Source: Crenobacter cavernae
GTDB lineage: Bacteria > Pseudomonadota > Gammaproteobacteria > Burkholderiales > Chromobacteriaceae
DNA length: 64,000 nucleotides
Assembly (NCBI RefSeq): GCF_003355495.1
Contig: NZ_CP031337.1
Location: 124,001-188,000, forward strand
Direction: 5' to 3'
Part shown: in pieces, positions 52,808 to 61,828 of the stretch
Layout of the letters: each line of letters begins with the position of its first letter
How positions within the stretch are numbered: the first letter of the stretch is position 1
The notes under the pieces: generated by a model
Database searches by the model: none
The model's input: only the letters and a program-made list of their open reading frames with translations
Told to the model about the DNA's origin: nothing
Program-made: the position numbers and the translations under genes

Positions 52808-53668
52808 ATGGCCATCGGCAGCAGCACCCTCGACAAGCGCGGCGGACCGCGCGCCAAGACCCCCGACAGCGGCGGCAGTCCGACCGGACAGGTGCAGTCG
52901 CTGACGCGCGGCCTGACGCTGCTCGAGCGTATCGCCGAGTCGGTCAGCGGCGTCTCGCTGACCGACCTCGCGCTGCAGGTCGGCCTGCCCAACTCGACCA
53001 CGCACCGGCTGCTCACCACCATGCAGCAGGCCGGTTTCGTGCAGCAGGTCGGCGACCTCGGGCTGTGGACCATAGGCGTGCGCGCGTTCACCGTCGGCAG
53101 TGCCTTCCTCGACAGCCGCGAGCTGATCACCATCTCGTACCCGATCATGCGCCGCCTGGTCGACGCCGCCGGCGAAACCGCCAACCTGACCGTGCTCGAC
53201 CGCGAGGAAAGCCTCGCGGTGCTGATCGGCCAGGTCGAATGCCGCGAGATGATGCGCATGCTCGCGCCGATCGGCAGCCGCATGCCGCTGCATGCGTCGG
53301 GTGCCGGCAAGGCCTTCATCGCGACGCTGACCGACGACGAGGTCAGCGACTCGCTGCGCAAGACCGGCCTCGCGCAGTACACGCACAGCACGATCAACAC
53401 GCCGGCCAAGCTGAAGGAAGAGATCTCGCGCATCCGTCGCCAGGGCTTCTCCTTCGACGACGAGGAGCACGCGGTCGGCCTGCGCTGCGTCGCCGCGTGC
53501 ATCTACGATGAGTACAACGAGCCGTTCGCCGCGGTCTCGGTGTCGGGCCCGAAGTCGCGCATCCCCGACGAGCGCGTCGTGCACCTCGGTTCGCTGGTCG
53601 TCCAGGCCGCACAGGACATCACGCAGGCGTTCAGCGGCATCTCGCGCCCGGGCTATCCGAAGCGCTGA
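52808..53668 (+). CDS. IclR-family regulator of glyoxylate/allantoin use
   Basis: A 286-residue regulator. The winged helix-turn-helix is at about residues 30-90 (VSLTDLALQVGLPNSTTHRLL region) and an IclR effector domain follows (SVGSAFLDSRELI-type helix, NLTVLDREESLAVLIGQVECREM, PLHASGAGKAF, DDEEHAVGLRCVAACI). AllR and GclR in related bacteria bind glyoxylate or allantoin, so the same ligand is likely. The ATG at 52808 with GAAGGA upstream is preferred to a GTG at 52730, which would place coding sequence over the operator-like repeats. Divergent from gcl. Confidence 0.88.
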   Translation: MAIGSSTLDKRGGPRAKTPDSGGSPTGQVQSLTRGLTLLERIAESVSGVSLTDLALQVGLPNSTTHRLLTTMQQAGFVQQVGDLGLWTIGVRAFTVGSAFLDSRELITISYPIMRRLVDAAGETANLTVLDREESLAVLIGQVECREMMRMLAPIGSRMPLHASGAGKAFIATLTDDEVSDSLRKTGLAQYTHSTINTPAKLKEEISRIRRQGFSFDDEEHAVGLRCVAACIYDEYNEPFAAVSVSGPKSRIPDERVVHLGSLVVQAAQDITQAFSGISRPGYPKR

Positions 53669-53686
53669 GTTTCATCGCCAATGCAG

Positions 53687-53712
53687 ACGGGCCGCTGACG
53701 CGGCCCGTTTTT
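53687..53712 (+). terminator. Terminator after the IclR gene
   Basis: ACGGGCCGC and GCGGCCCGT pair around TGAC, followed by TTTT. Confidence 0.9.
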
Positions 53713-53725
53713 GTTTTCCAGTCAT

Positions 53726-53751
53726 AAGGTTGGCCGAGCTCGGCCAACCTT
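53726..53751. repeat. Perfect 26-base palindrome of two abutting DUS-like words
   Basis: GTTGGCCGAG and CTCGGCCAAC abut with no spacer, and the symmetry extends to AAG...CTT, making a 26-base perfect palindrome between the IclR terminator and the end of the EamA gene (53754). It could extrude as a cruciform or act as a weak terminator for the minus-strand gene. Confidence 0.9.
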
Positions 53752-53753
53752 GT

Positions 53754-54635
53754 TCATCCCGCTTTCGAACGCCCGAGCGTCACCACGCACAAGAGGCCGA
53801 GCGACAAGGCGATCAGCGCCATGCCGAGCGACTCCGACAGGCTCGGGATCTCGCCGAACTGCAGCGCGGCGATCGCGACCGACAGCGCCGGCACCACCAG
53901 CGCCCCCAGCCCCGTCGCGCCGGCCGACAGCCTTCCGAGCAGCACCATCCAGATCAGCCAGCCCAGACTATTGGCCAGCGGCCCCAGATACAGCAGCGCC
54001 GCCGCCAGCTCCCAGCCCCACACCGGCGCGGGCTCGCCCATCGCGAGCGAGACCGCCAACAGCGGCCAGAAGCCCCAGAACATCTGCCAGAAGGTCAGCG
54101 ACATCACGTCGACCCGGCGATGGCGGCGCAAGGTCTTGGCGATGATCGCCGAGCTCGCCCAGGTCAGGCCGGCTGCCACCGCCAGCCACTCGGACAGCCG
54201 CGCGAGGTCAAGATGCCACGGCTCGACGATGGCCATCAGCCCGGCGAACGCCAGCGCGACGCTCGCCCATTGAGCCTTGCTCAGCCGCTCGTCGAGAAAG
54301 ACGCGCGCGAGGACCAGCGTCCAGAACGGCATCGTGTACGCGAGCACCGACACCTTGCCGGCGCCGCCGGTGACGAGCGCGAAGTTGGACAGCGCGGTGA
54401 AGCCGGCGGTCTGCGCCAGCCCGAGCCAGAAGGTCGGCCAGAATGGCGTCGGCGCAAGGCTCCTGCCGGTGGCGACGAGCAGTATCCCGAGGCCGAGCAC
54501 GCCGCACAGCGTGCGCGCCGTCGCGAGGTCGAACGGGCCAATATAGGGCAAGGCGAGCTTGGAGACGCTCCACGCGTAGCTCCACACCAGCCACAGGCCG
54601 GCCAGGAGGCCGAGGCTGCCGAGGTGTTGTTTCAT
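53754..54635 (-). CDS. EamA/DMT-family transporter
   Basis: A 293-residue inner-membrane protein with ten hydrophobic segments in two EamA repeats, beginning LLAGLWLVWSYAWSVSKLAL and including FWTLVLARVFLDERLSKAQW, the usual helix-4/5 region. Related carriers export amino acids or other metabolites; the substrate is unknown. Downstream of pepN on the same strand with a terminator between, so it is probably transcribed alone. Confidence 0.87.
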   Translation of the reverse strand: MKQHLGSLGLLAGLWLVWSYAWSVSKLALPYIGPFDLATARTLCGVLGLGILLVATGRSLAPTPFWPTFWLGLAQTAGFTALSNFALVTGGAGKVSVLAYTMPFWTLVLARVFLDERLSKAQWASVALAFAGLMAIVEPWHLDLARLSEWLAVAAGLTWASSAIIAKTLRRHRRVDVMSLTFWQMFWGFWPLLAVSLAMGEPAPVWGWELAAALLYLGPLANSLGWLIWMVLLGRLSAGATGLGALVVPALSVAIAALQFGEIPSLSESLGMALIALSLGLLCVVTLGRSKAG

Positions 54636-54649
54636 ACGAGTCCGTATTG

Positions 54650-54678
54650 AAAAGAAAACGCACCCCGAGGGGCGCGTC
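54650..54678 (-). terminator. Terminator after pepN
   Basis: ACGCACCCC and GGGGCGCGT form the stem (one G-T pair) and TTTTCTTTT follows on the minus strand. A DUS-like word (54684-54693) lies between it and the pepN stop codon. Confidence 0.82.
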
Positions 54679-54701
54679 TCAACGTTGGCCGAGCCCGGCG
54701 A

Positions 54702-57332
54702 TCACGCCGGCTCGGCGAGGTTCTTCGACACGATCTCGTACACGTCGCGCGACAGGTCCGGCGCGGCGAGGATGCGCTCGAGCTGAGAGCGCATCAGCGC
54801 GCGCCGGCCCGGTTCGAGCTTCTTCCAGCGGTTGAACGCCTGCACCAGGCGGCTCGCGACCTGCGGGTTGAACGCATCGATCTCGAGCACGCGGTCGGCG
54901 ACGAAGGCATAGCCGCTGCCGTCCTCGGCGTGGAAGACGGCGAGGTTGCGCGTGAAGCCGCCGATCAGCGCGCGCGCCTTGTTCGGGTTCTTGATGCTGA
55001 ATGCAGGGTGCTCCATCGCCGCCTTCACGTGGTCGAGCGTGCACGGCAGGCGGCTCGTCGCGATCAGGGCGAAGTACTTGTCCATCACCAGCGGCTCTTC
55101 GCCCCAGCGTTCGGCGAAGTCGACCAGGCAGTCGGTGCGCACCTCGCTGTCGCGGTGCTTGACCGCCTCGAGCGCGCCGATCTGGTCGGTCATATTGTTC
55201 GCCTCCTCGAACTGTTCGCGCGCCGCGTCGAGCGGCCAGTCGTCCGGCAGGCGGGCGAGCATGGCGAGCGCGAGGTTCTTCAGCGTCCTGCGGCCGGCGT
55301 CCTGCGGCCGGTATTCGTGGCCGCGATTCAGGTCGAACATCTCGTGCCACGCGCCGCGCAAGGTCTGCGCGAGCTCGGCCAGCAGCCGTTCGCGCACGCG
55401 CGTGAGGCGCGCCGGGTCGACGGCGTCGAGCAGCTCCAGGAGTTCGGCCTCATGCGGCAGCGACAGCATCAGCGCCTTAAACGCCGGGTCGATCGCATGG
55501 TCGGCGAGCACCGCGGCGAAGCACTCGGCGAGCGGCCCCGCCCCCTGCCACGGCCGGTTCGCCGCGTCGTCGGCGACGCGCGCGACGAGCACGCGGCGCG
55601 CCAGCGTCTGGCCGGCTTCCCAGCGTGCGAACGGGTCGGCATCGCCCGCCATCAGAAAGGCCAGCTCCTCGTCGTGCCACGCGAAGTTAAGCTGGACCGG
55701 CGCCGAGTAGTCGCGCAGCAGCGACGGCACCGGCTGCGCGGCGACGCCGGTGAACACGAAGACCTGCTCGGCCGACTTGACGTCGAGCACGCGCGTGGTC
55801 GGGCCGGGCACCGCCTCTCCGTCGAGGGTCAACGGCAGGTCGTCGCCGTCCGGGCCGACGAGGCCGACGGCGAACGGGACGTGGAACGGCTGCTTCTCGG
55901 CCTGGTCGGGCGTCGCCGGGCAGCTCTGTTTCACCGTTAGTGTGTAGGTCTGACTGACCGCGTCGTATTCACCCGTGACCGACAGCAGCGGCGTGCCGGC
56001 CTGGCTGTACCACAGGCCGAACTGGGTCAGGTCGACGCCATTGGCGTCGGCCATGGCATTACGGAAGTCGTCGCAGGTCACCGCCTGACCGTCGTGGCGG
56101 CGGAAGTAGAGCTCCATGCCCTTCCTGAAGCCGTCGCGGCCGAGCAGCGTCTGGTACATGCGCACCACTTCGGCGCCCTTCTCGTACACCGTCATGGTGT
56201 AGAAGTTGTTCATCTCGATGTAGCTGTCCGGGCGGATCGGGTGCGCGGTCGGGCCGGCGTCCTCAGGGAACTGCATCGCGCGCAGGGACTGCACGTCCTC
56301 GACGCGCTTGACCGCGCGGCTCGTCATGTCGGCGGTGAACTCCTGGTCGCGGAACACCGTCAGGCCTTCCTTCAGGCTCAACTGGAACCAGTCGCGGCAG
56401 GTGACGCGGTTGCCGGTCCAGTTGTGGAAGTACTCGTGGCCGATCACGCCCTCGACCGCCTCGAAGTCGAAGTCGGTCGCGGTGTCCTGGCGCGCGAGCA
56501 CGTACTTGGTGTTGAAGATGTTGAGACCCTTGTTCTCCATCGCGCCCATGTTGAAGTCGCCGACGGCGACGATCATGTAGGTGTCGAGGTCGTACTCGAG
56601 CCCGAAGCGCTCCTCGTCCCACTTCATCGCGCGTTTCAGCGACGCCATCGCGTGCGCGACCTTGTCCTGGTCGGACGCCTCGGTCCAGACTTCCAGCTTG
56701 ACGTCGCGCCCGCCGGCGGTCACGAAGCGGTCGCGCAGTGCCGACAGGCGGCCGGCGACCAGCGCGAACAGGTAGGAAGGCTTCTTGTACGGGTCGACCC
56801 ATTTCACCCAGTGGCGCTTCTTGTCGAGCATGCCCTCGCCGACCTTGTTGCCGTTCGACAAGAGCACCGGGTAGGCCTGCTTGTCGGCGATCAGCGTGGT
56901 GGTGAACTTCGACATCGAGTCGGGACGGTCGAGGTAGTAGGTGATCTTGCGGAACCCCTCGGGCTCGCACTGCGTGAACAGGTTGCCGCCGGAAGCGTAC
57001 AGCCCCATCAGGCTGGTATTGGCCGCCGCGTCGATCTCGGTCTCGATCTCGAGGATGAAGCCGTCGGGCACGTCGTCGATGGTCAGCGTCTCGGCGGCCG
57101 CATCGAGCGCGTAGCGCGGCTCGGCCAACCTTTCACCGTCGAGCACCACCGCCTTGAGCACGGCGCTGCCGTCGAGCACGAGCTTGGCCGAGTTGCCGCC
57201 GTTGCGGCGCATCACCAGGCGCGACCTGACGGTCACCAGCGGCTCGTGGATGTCGAAGGTCAGGTCGATCCGGTCGATCTGGAACGCGGGTGCGCGGTAG
57301 TCCTTGCGGTACTTGATCTGTGGCGTGGCCAT
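54702..57332 (-). CDS. pepN: Aminopeptidase N
   Basis: An 876-residue M1 zinc aminopeptidase of the gammaproteobacterial/neisserial PepN type. The exopeptidase motif NMGAMENKGLNIF and zinc site GHEYFHNWTGNR with downstream LKEGLTVFRDQEF (distal Glu) are intact; N-terminal beta domain and C-terminal helical domain are full length. It removes N-terminal residues from peptides in the cytoplasm. It starts 29 bases after the end of the M61 gene on the same strand, so two peptidases are encoded together. DUS-like words at 57120 and 57184. Confidence 0.96.
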   Translation of the reverse strand: MATPQIKYRKDYRAPAFQIDRIDLTFDIHEPLVTVRSRLVMRRNGGNSAKLVLDGSAVLKAVVLDGERLAEPRYALDAAAETLTIDDVPDGFILEIETEIDAAANTSLMGLYASGGNLFTQCEPEGFRKITYYLDRPDSMSKFTTTLIADKQAYPVLLSNGNKVGEGMLDKKRHWVKWVDPYKKPSYLFALVAGRLSALRDRFVTAGGRDVKLEVWTEASDQDKVAHAMASLKRAMKWDEERFGLEYDLDTYMIVAVGDFNMGAMENKGLNIFNTKYVLARQDTATDFDFEAVEGVIGHEYFHNWTGNRVTCRDWFQLSLKEGLTVFRDQEFTADMTSRAVKRVEDVQSLRAMQFPEDAGPTAHPIRPDSYIEMNNFYTMTVYEKGAEVVRMYQTLLGRDGFRKGMELYFRRHDGQAVTCDDFRNAMADANGVDLTQFGLWYSQAGTPLLSVTGEYDAVSQTYTLTVKQSCPATPDQAEKQPFHVPFAVGLVGPDGDDLPLTLDGEAVPGPTTRVLDVKSAEQVFVFTGVAAQPVPSLLRDYSAPVQLNFAWHDEELAFLMAGDADPFARWEAGQTLARRVLVARVADDAANRPWQGAGPLAECFAAVLADHAIDPAFKALMLSLPHEAELLELLDAVDPARLTRVRERLLAELAQTLRGAWHEMFDLNRGHEYRPQDAGRRTLKNLALAMLARLPDDWPLDAAREQFEEANNMTDQIGALEAVKHRDSEVRTDCLVDFAERWGEEPLVMDKYFALIATSRLPCTLDHVKAAMEHPAFSIKNPNKARALIGGFTRNLAVFHAEDGSGYAFVADRVLEIDAFNPQVASRLVQAFNRWKKLEPGRRALMRSQLERILAAPDLSRDVYEIVSKNLAEPA

Positions 57333-57361
57333 GGGTTTCTCTCTTGTTCGGGGCCGAAGGT

Positions 57362-59140
57362 TCAGCGGTGCAGCCAGGCGGCGTCGCCGGCGAGGGCGAG
57401 GCGCGCGGTGTCGGTAGGCGCGGCGGCCAGCTCGAGCGTGGCGCTAGCCAGTTCGTCGCGGCGGAAATAGTGGACGGTGATCTTGTCACCCGGCGCGTAG
57501 CGCGCCAGCTGCTTGTCGAAGTCGGAGGCCTTCAGATGGTCGATCGCGACCAGCACGTCGCCGCCGGACAGGCCGGCAGCCTGCGCGGCGCCGCCGTCGA
57601 AGACCTGCGTGAGCTTGACGCCGAGCGGATCGGCGGCGGTCTTCGCGCCGAACACGGCGCGCTCCTTGACGTTGGCCGAGTCGGCGAGACCGCCGCGATC
57701 GGACGCCGACGCGGCCGCGTCGAAAGACAGCGTCACGCCCTGCGTCGCGAGCAGCTTCGCTAGTGGCAGGTCTTCGGTAGAGCGCAAGGCGGACGCAAAG
57801 AAGTCGGCGAGGTCGAGCCCGGTGACCGCCTCGGCGATCGCCTCCCACTCGTGCTCGGCCAAGCCTTGGCCGTCGGAGAGCCACTTGCTCCACAAGGCGC
57901 ACATCACGTCGTCGAGGCTCTTCACGCCTCCGCTCTCTTCGCGGATGAACAGATCGAGCGCCAGCGCGGCGAGCGCGCCCTTCGCGTAGTAGCTGACGAT
58001 GGCGTTCGGGCTATTCTCGTCCTGGCGGTAGTACTTGTTCCACGCGGTGAAGCTCGATTCTTCGAGCGTCTGCTTCCTGCGGCCGGCACCGCGCTCTACC
58101 GCGGTGATCGTTTTCGCCAACAGTTGCAGGTAGCGCTCCTTGTCGATCAGGCCGGAGCGCACCAGCGTCAAATCATCGTAATAGGACGTCACGCCCTCGA
58201 ACGCCCACAACAGCCTCGTATAGTTCTCGGTGGACAGTTCGTACGGCGTGAACGCGGCCGGCTTGATCCGCTTGACGTTCCAGCTGTGGAAGTATTCGTG
58301 GCTGATCAGGCCGAGAAGCTGCAGGTAGCCGTCGGTGAGGCTCTTGTCGCCCTTGACCGGCAGGTCGTCGCGGTTGGCTACGAGCGCGGTAGACGCGCGG
58401 TGTTCGAGCCCGCCGTAGACGTCGCCGCCGACGTAGAGCAGGAAGACGTAGCGTTCGAACGGCGCCGGCTCGCCGAATAGTCTGATCTGGTATTCGCAAA
58501 TTTTCTTCGCGTCGCGCGCGAGGCGCTTGAGGTCGCCGCGATGGCGGCCCGAGACGACGATCTCGTGCGGCACGCCGCAGGCCTTGAACGTCACGCGCTC
58601 GACCCCGCCGAGTTCGAACGGGTGGTCGATCAGCTCGTCGTAGCCGGCGGCGCCATACCGGCCGAAGCCGGTCCTCTTTTTCACATCGAGCGGCGCCAGG
58701 CTGGTCGCGACCGTCCAGTCGTCGAACGCCTTGCCCTCGGGCGGCTGGATGTCGAGCGTGCACGGCTGCTCGGCCAAGCCTTCGGGGCGCAGGAACACGC
58801 TGGTGCCGTTGAAGAAGCCGCGCGTGGAATCCAGATAAGCGCCGCGCACTGACAGGTCGTACGCGTACACCTCTACCGTCACCGTCAGCGCCTTCTTGCA
58901 CGGCTCGGCCAACCAGCTGTGCTTGTCCAGCTGCGTCAGCGCCAAGCTCTTACCGCCCGATTCGGCGCGGATCGCCACGATCTGGCGCGCGAAGTCGCGG
59001 ATCATATAGCTGCCGGGAATCCACGCCGGCAGCGTGAAGCGCTGACCGGCCTGGTCGGGCGCGTCGACGGTGAGCGTCGCTTCGAACAGATGGGCTTCGG
59101 GTCGGATCGGGCGGAGGGTGTAGCGCACGGTCGCGGTCAT
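57362..59140 (-). CDS. M61 glycyl-aminopeptidase-family protease with PDZ domain
   Basis: A 592-residue protein. N-terminal beta domain (RPIRPEAHLFEATLTVDAP, LPAWIPGSYMIRDFARQIV), then the gluzincin centre LISHEYFHSWNVKRIKP with the third ligand Glu in FEGVTSYYDDL, and a C-terminal PDZ domain (about 490-580, GVKLTQVFDGGAAQAAGLSGGDVLVAIDH region). M61 enzymes cleave after or before Gly/Ala in small peptides. No signal peptide is seen, so it is likely cytoplasmic. The ATG at 59140 starts at the domain; an extension to 59176 is rejected. Four DUS-like words (57672, 57854, 58769, 58904). Confidence 0.92.
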   Translation of the reverse strand: MTATVRYTLRPIRPEAHLFEATLTVDAPDQAGQRFTLPAWIPGSYMIRDFARQIVAIRAESGGKSLALTQLDKHSWLAEPCKKALTVTVEVYAYDLSVRGAYLDSTRGFFNGTSVFLRPEGLAEQPCTLDIQPPEGKAFDDWTVATSLAPLDVKKRTGFGRYGAAGYDELIDHPFELGGVERVTFKACGVPHEIVVSGRHRGDLKRLARDAKKICEYQIRLFGEPAPFERYVFLLYVGGDVYGGLEHRASTALVANRDDLPVKGDKSLTDGYLQLLGLISHEYFHSWNVKRIKPAAFTPYELSTENYTRLLWAFEGVTSYYDDLTLVRSGLIDKERYLQLLAKTITAVERGAGRRKQTLEESSFTAWNKYYRQDENSPNAIVSYYAKGALAALALDLFIREESGGVKSLDDVMCALWSKWLSDGQGLAEHEWEAIAEAVTGLDLADFFASALRSTEDLPLAKLLATQGVTLSFDAAASASDRGGLADSANVKERAVFGAKTAADPLGVKLTQVFDGGAAQAAGLSGGDVLVAIDHLKASDFDKQLARYAPGDKITVHYFRRDELASATLELAAAPTDTARLALAGDAAWLHR

Positions 59141-59210
59141 GGAAGGTTCCCGGCGTGAAAAGCGCGATTCTAGCATCCGTCAGCGAGGCCGGACGCGGCT
59201 TTGGCGCCCT

Positions 59211-59251
59211 TTGACCCAGATCAAGGGGCTTCCGGACGATGACAATACAAT
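59211..59251 (+). promoter_or_regulatory. FNR/ANR-type promoter of the cco operon
   Basis: TTGACCCAGATCAA (59211-59224) matches the FNR consensus TTGAT-N4-ATCAA with one change. TACAAT (59246-59251) lies where a -10 should be: with a start near 59258 the FNR site is centred at about -41, the class-II activator position. cbb3 oxidase is the classical FNR/ANR target under low oxygen. It implies a leader of about 320 bases. Confidence 0.8.
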
Positions 59252-59388
59252 TCGCTGCGACGACAACTTCCGGCCACGCCCCAAAGGGCCGTGTAACGGA
59301 ATGAAACCGCGGGGCCCGAGCGCCGGTATGCGTCTGGCCCGCAGGGGTCGATTGCTTTAGAATGCCGGGTTGACATCGAAGGGGCGGT

Positions 59389-59428
59389 CGCGTCTTCCGG
59401 TTTTGTGAAAACCGTTACTGAAGACGCG
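59389..59428 (+). other. Stable bulged hairpin in the cco leader
   Basis: CGCGTCTTC (59389-59397) pairs with GAAGACGCG (59420-59428), and inside it CGGTTTT pairs with AAAACCG around GTG; five bases (TTACT) bulge on one side. It is not followed by T, so it is not a terminator. The rest of the 440-base gap 59141-59580 holds the FNR promoter and no gene I can support. Confidence 0.7.
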
Positions 59429-59580
59429 CAGCGACACACGGAATCCTCGCGCACGAGCCGGCCGCGTGACCGCCTCATCTACGGCCTTGATCCGCGTCGA
59501 AGGGAGATGGGGACAGCCCTTCAGGAATCAAGCCGTCGCGGTTTAATACGTTCTAGTTTGCAACCTTGGAGAAACCTTTA

Positions 59581-61005
59581 ATGGAAACGCAATCCACTTA
59601 TAACTATAAGGTGGTGCGCCAGTTTGCCGTGATGACCGTAGCCTGGGGCATTTTCGGCATGCTGATGGGCGTCGTCATCGCGGCCCAGCTGGTGTGGCCG
59701 GACCTGAACTTCGGTCCGTGGCTCCACTTCGGCCGCCTGCGCCCGCTGCACACCAACGCCGTGATCTTCGCCTTCGGCGGCTGCGGCCTGTTCGCCACCT
59801 CGTACTACGTCGTCCAGCGCACGTGTAACGTGCGGCTGATTTCGGACAAGTTGGCCGCCTTCACCTTCTGGGGCTGGCAGGCGGTGATCGTCGCCGCGGC
59901 CATCACGCTGCCGCTCGGCTACACGCAGAGCAAGGAATACGCCGAGCTCGAGTGGCCGATCGACATCCTGATCGCGCTCGTCTGGGTCGCCTACGCCGTG
60001 GTGTTCTTCGGCACCATCGCCAAACGCAAGATCAAGCACATCTACGTCGCCAACTGGTTCTACGGTTCGTTCATCCTGACCGTCGCGCTCTTGCACATCG
60101 TGAACAACCTGTCGGTGCCGGCCGGCGCGTTCAAGTCGTACTCGGTCTACGCCGGCGCCGTCGACGCGATGGTGCAATGGTGGTACGGCCACAACGCCGT
60201 CGGCTTCTTCCTGACCGCCGCCTTCCTCGGCATGATGTACTACTTCGTGCCGAAACAGGCCGGCCGTCCGGTGTACTCCTACCGCCTGTCGGTAGTGCAC
60301 TTCTGGGCGCTGATCTTCACCTATATGTGGGCGGGTCCGCACCACCTGCACTACACCGCGCTGCCCGACTGGACCCAGTCGCTCGGCATGGTGTTCTCGC
60401 TGATCCTGCTGGCACCGTCCTGGGGCGGCATGATCAACGGCATCATGACGCTGTCCGGCGCCTGGCATAAGCTGCGCACCGACCCGGTCCTGAAGTTCCT
60501 CGTCGTGTCGCTGTCGTTCTACGGCATGTCGACCTTCGAAGGCCCGATGATGGCGATCAAGACCGTGAACGCGCTGTCGCATTACACCGACTGGACCGTC
60601 GGCCACGTGCACTCCGGCGCGCTCGGCTGGGTCGGCTTCATCACCATGGGTTCGCTCTACTATCTGATCCCGCGCCTGTGGGGCCGTGAAGAGATGTACA
60701 GCGTCAAGCTGATCGAGGCGCACTTCTGGCTCGCGACCATCGGCGTCGTGCTCTACATCTCCGCGCTGTGGATCTCCGGCGTGATGCAGGGCCTGATGTG
60801 GCGCGCGCTGAACCCGGACGGCACGCTGACCTACGCGTTCGCCGAGGTCGTCAAAGCCACCTATCCGTATCACTTCGTACGCTTCGTGGGCGGCGCCTTC
60901 TACCTGACCGGCATGGTCCTGATGGCTTACAACACCTACCGCACCGTGTTCGCAGGTCGTCCGGTCGACGCCAAGATCCCGGCCGTCACCGCCCACGCGC
61001 ACTAA
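59581..61005 (+). CDS. ccoN: cbb3 cytochrome oxidase subunit I
   Basis: A 474-residue heme-copper oxidase subunit with about 12 membrane helices; it holds the low-spin heme b and the heme b3-CuB site where oxygen is reduced. Metal-ligand His residues are seen in HFGRLRPLHTNAVIFAFG, WWYGHNAVGFFLTAAF, MWAGPHHLHYTALPDW and VGHVHSGALGWVGF. The ATG at 59581 follows GGAG; a TTG at 59566 is the alternative. First gene of ccoNOQP. High-affinity terminal oxidase for low oxygen. Confidence 0.96.
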   Translation: METQSTYNYKVVRQFAVMTVAWGIFGMLMGVVIAAQLVWPDLNFGPWLHFGRLRPLHTNAVIFAFGGCGLFATSYYVVQRTCNVRLISDKLAAFTFWGWQAVIVAAAITLPLGYTQSKEYAELEWPIDILIALVWVAYAVVFFGTIAKRKIKHIYVANWFYGSFILTVALLHIVNNLSVPAGAFKSYSVYAGAVDAMVQWWYGHNAVGFFLTAAFLGMMYYFVPKQAGRPVYSYRLSVVHFWALIFTYMWAGPHHLHYTALPDWTQSLGMVFSLILLAPSWGGMINGIMTLSGAWHKLRTDPVLKFLVVSLSFYGMSTFEGPMMAIKTVNALSHYTDWTVGHVHSGALGWVGFITMGSLYYLIPRLWGREEMYSVKLIEAHFWLATIGVVLYISALWISGVMQGLMWRALNPDGTLTYAFAEVVKATYPYHFVRFVGGAFYLTGMVLMAYNTYRTVFAGRPVDAKIPAVTAHAH

Positions 61006-61020
61006 GGTCGAAAGAACAAG

Positions 61021-61635
61021 ATGGAAAAGATCCAGAAACTGATCGAAGAACGCGTCGGCTACCTGATCGTGTTCACGCTGATCGTGATCAGCTTTGCCGG
61101 CCTCGTCGAAATCGTGCCGCTGATGTTCCAGAAGTCGACCACCGAGCCGGTGGCGGGCCTCAAGCCCTTCACCGCGCTGCAACTGGCCGGCCGCGACGTC
61201 TACCAGCGCGAAGGCTGCTTCAACTGTCACTCGCAGATGATCCGCCCGCTCCGCGCCGAGACCGAACGCTACGGCCACTACTCGGTCGCCGGCGAGTCGG
61301 TGTACGACCACCCGTTCCTGTGGGGCTCCAAGCGTACCGGTCCGGACCTGGCCCGCGTCGGCGGCCGCTACTCGGACGAATGGCACCGCGTGCACCTGAT
61401 CAACCCGCGCGACGTCGTGCCCGAGTCGAACATGCCGGCCTTCCCGTGGCTCGCCCGCAACCTGGTCGACGCGGACTCCGTCCCCAAGCATATGGAAGCG
61501 CTGCGCAAAGTGGGCGTCCCCTACTCCGACAAGGACATCGCCGAGGCCAAGGCCGCGGTCGACGGCAAGTCGGAAATGGACGCGGTGATCGCCTACCTGC
61601 AGGGCCTCGGCCTTGCGCTGAAGAACGCGCGCTAA
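61021..61635 (+). CDS. ccoO: cbb3 oxidase monoheme subunit II
   Basis: A 204-residue membrane-anchored cytochrome c. One N-terminal helix (about 12-32), the heme site CFNCHSQM near residue 70 and the distal Met in ESNMPAFPWL. It passes electrons from CcoP to CcoN at the periplasmic face. 15 bases after ccoN. Confidence 0.96.
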   Translation: MEKIQKLIEERVGYLIVFTLIVISFAGLVEIVPLMFQKSTTEPVAGLKPFTALQLAGRDVYQREGCFNCHSQMIRPLRAETERYGHYSVAGESVYDHPFLWGSKRTGPDLARVGGRYSDEWHRVHLINPRDVVPESNMPAFPWLARNLVDADSVPKHMEALRKVGVPYSDKDIAEAKAAVDGKSEMDAVIAYLQGLGLALKNAR

Positions 61636-61639
61636 GCCT

Positions 61640-61828
61640 ATGGACTGGACCAGTTACGGGCACTCTGCGTTCACGGTGTTCTGCCTCGTCAGCTTCGCCG
61701 TGATCCTGATCGGTGCCTACAGCAAACGCGCCAAGAACCGTTACGACGAGGCGGCCAAGCTGCCCTTCCTCGGCGACGAGGACGAGGCGGTCCAATTCCG
61801 CGAAGCGGCCAACGGAGCGAAAGAATGA
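61640..61828 (+). CDS. ccoQ: cbb3 oxidase small subunit
   Basis: A 62-residue protein with one membrane helix (HSAFTVFCLVSFAVILIGAY) and an acidic C-terminal tail. CcoQ stabilises the assembled oxidase in other bacteria. It starts four bases after ccoO and overlaps the ccoP start (ATGA). Confidence 0.9.
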   Translation: MDWTSYGHSAFTVFCLVSFAVILIGAYSKRAKNRYDEAAKLPFLGDEDEAVQFREAANGAKE

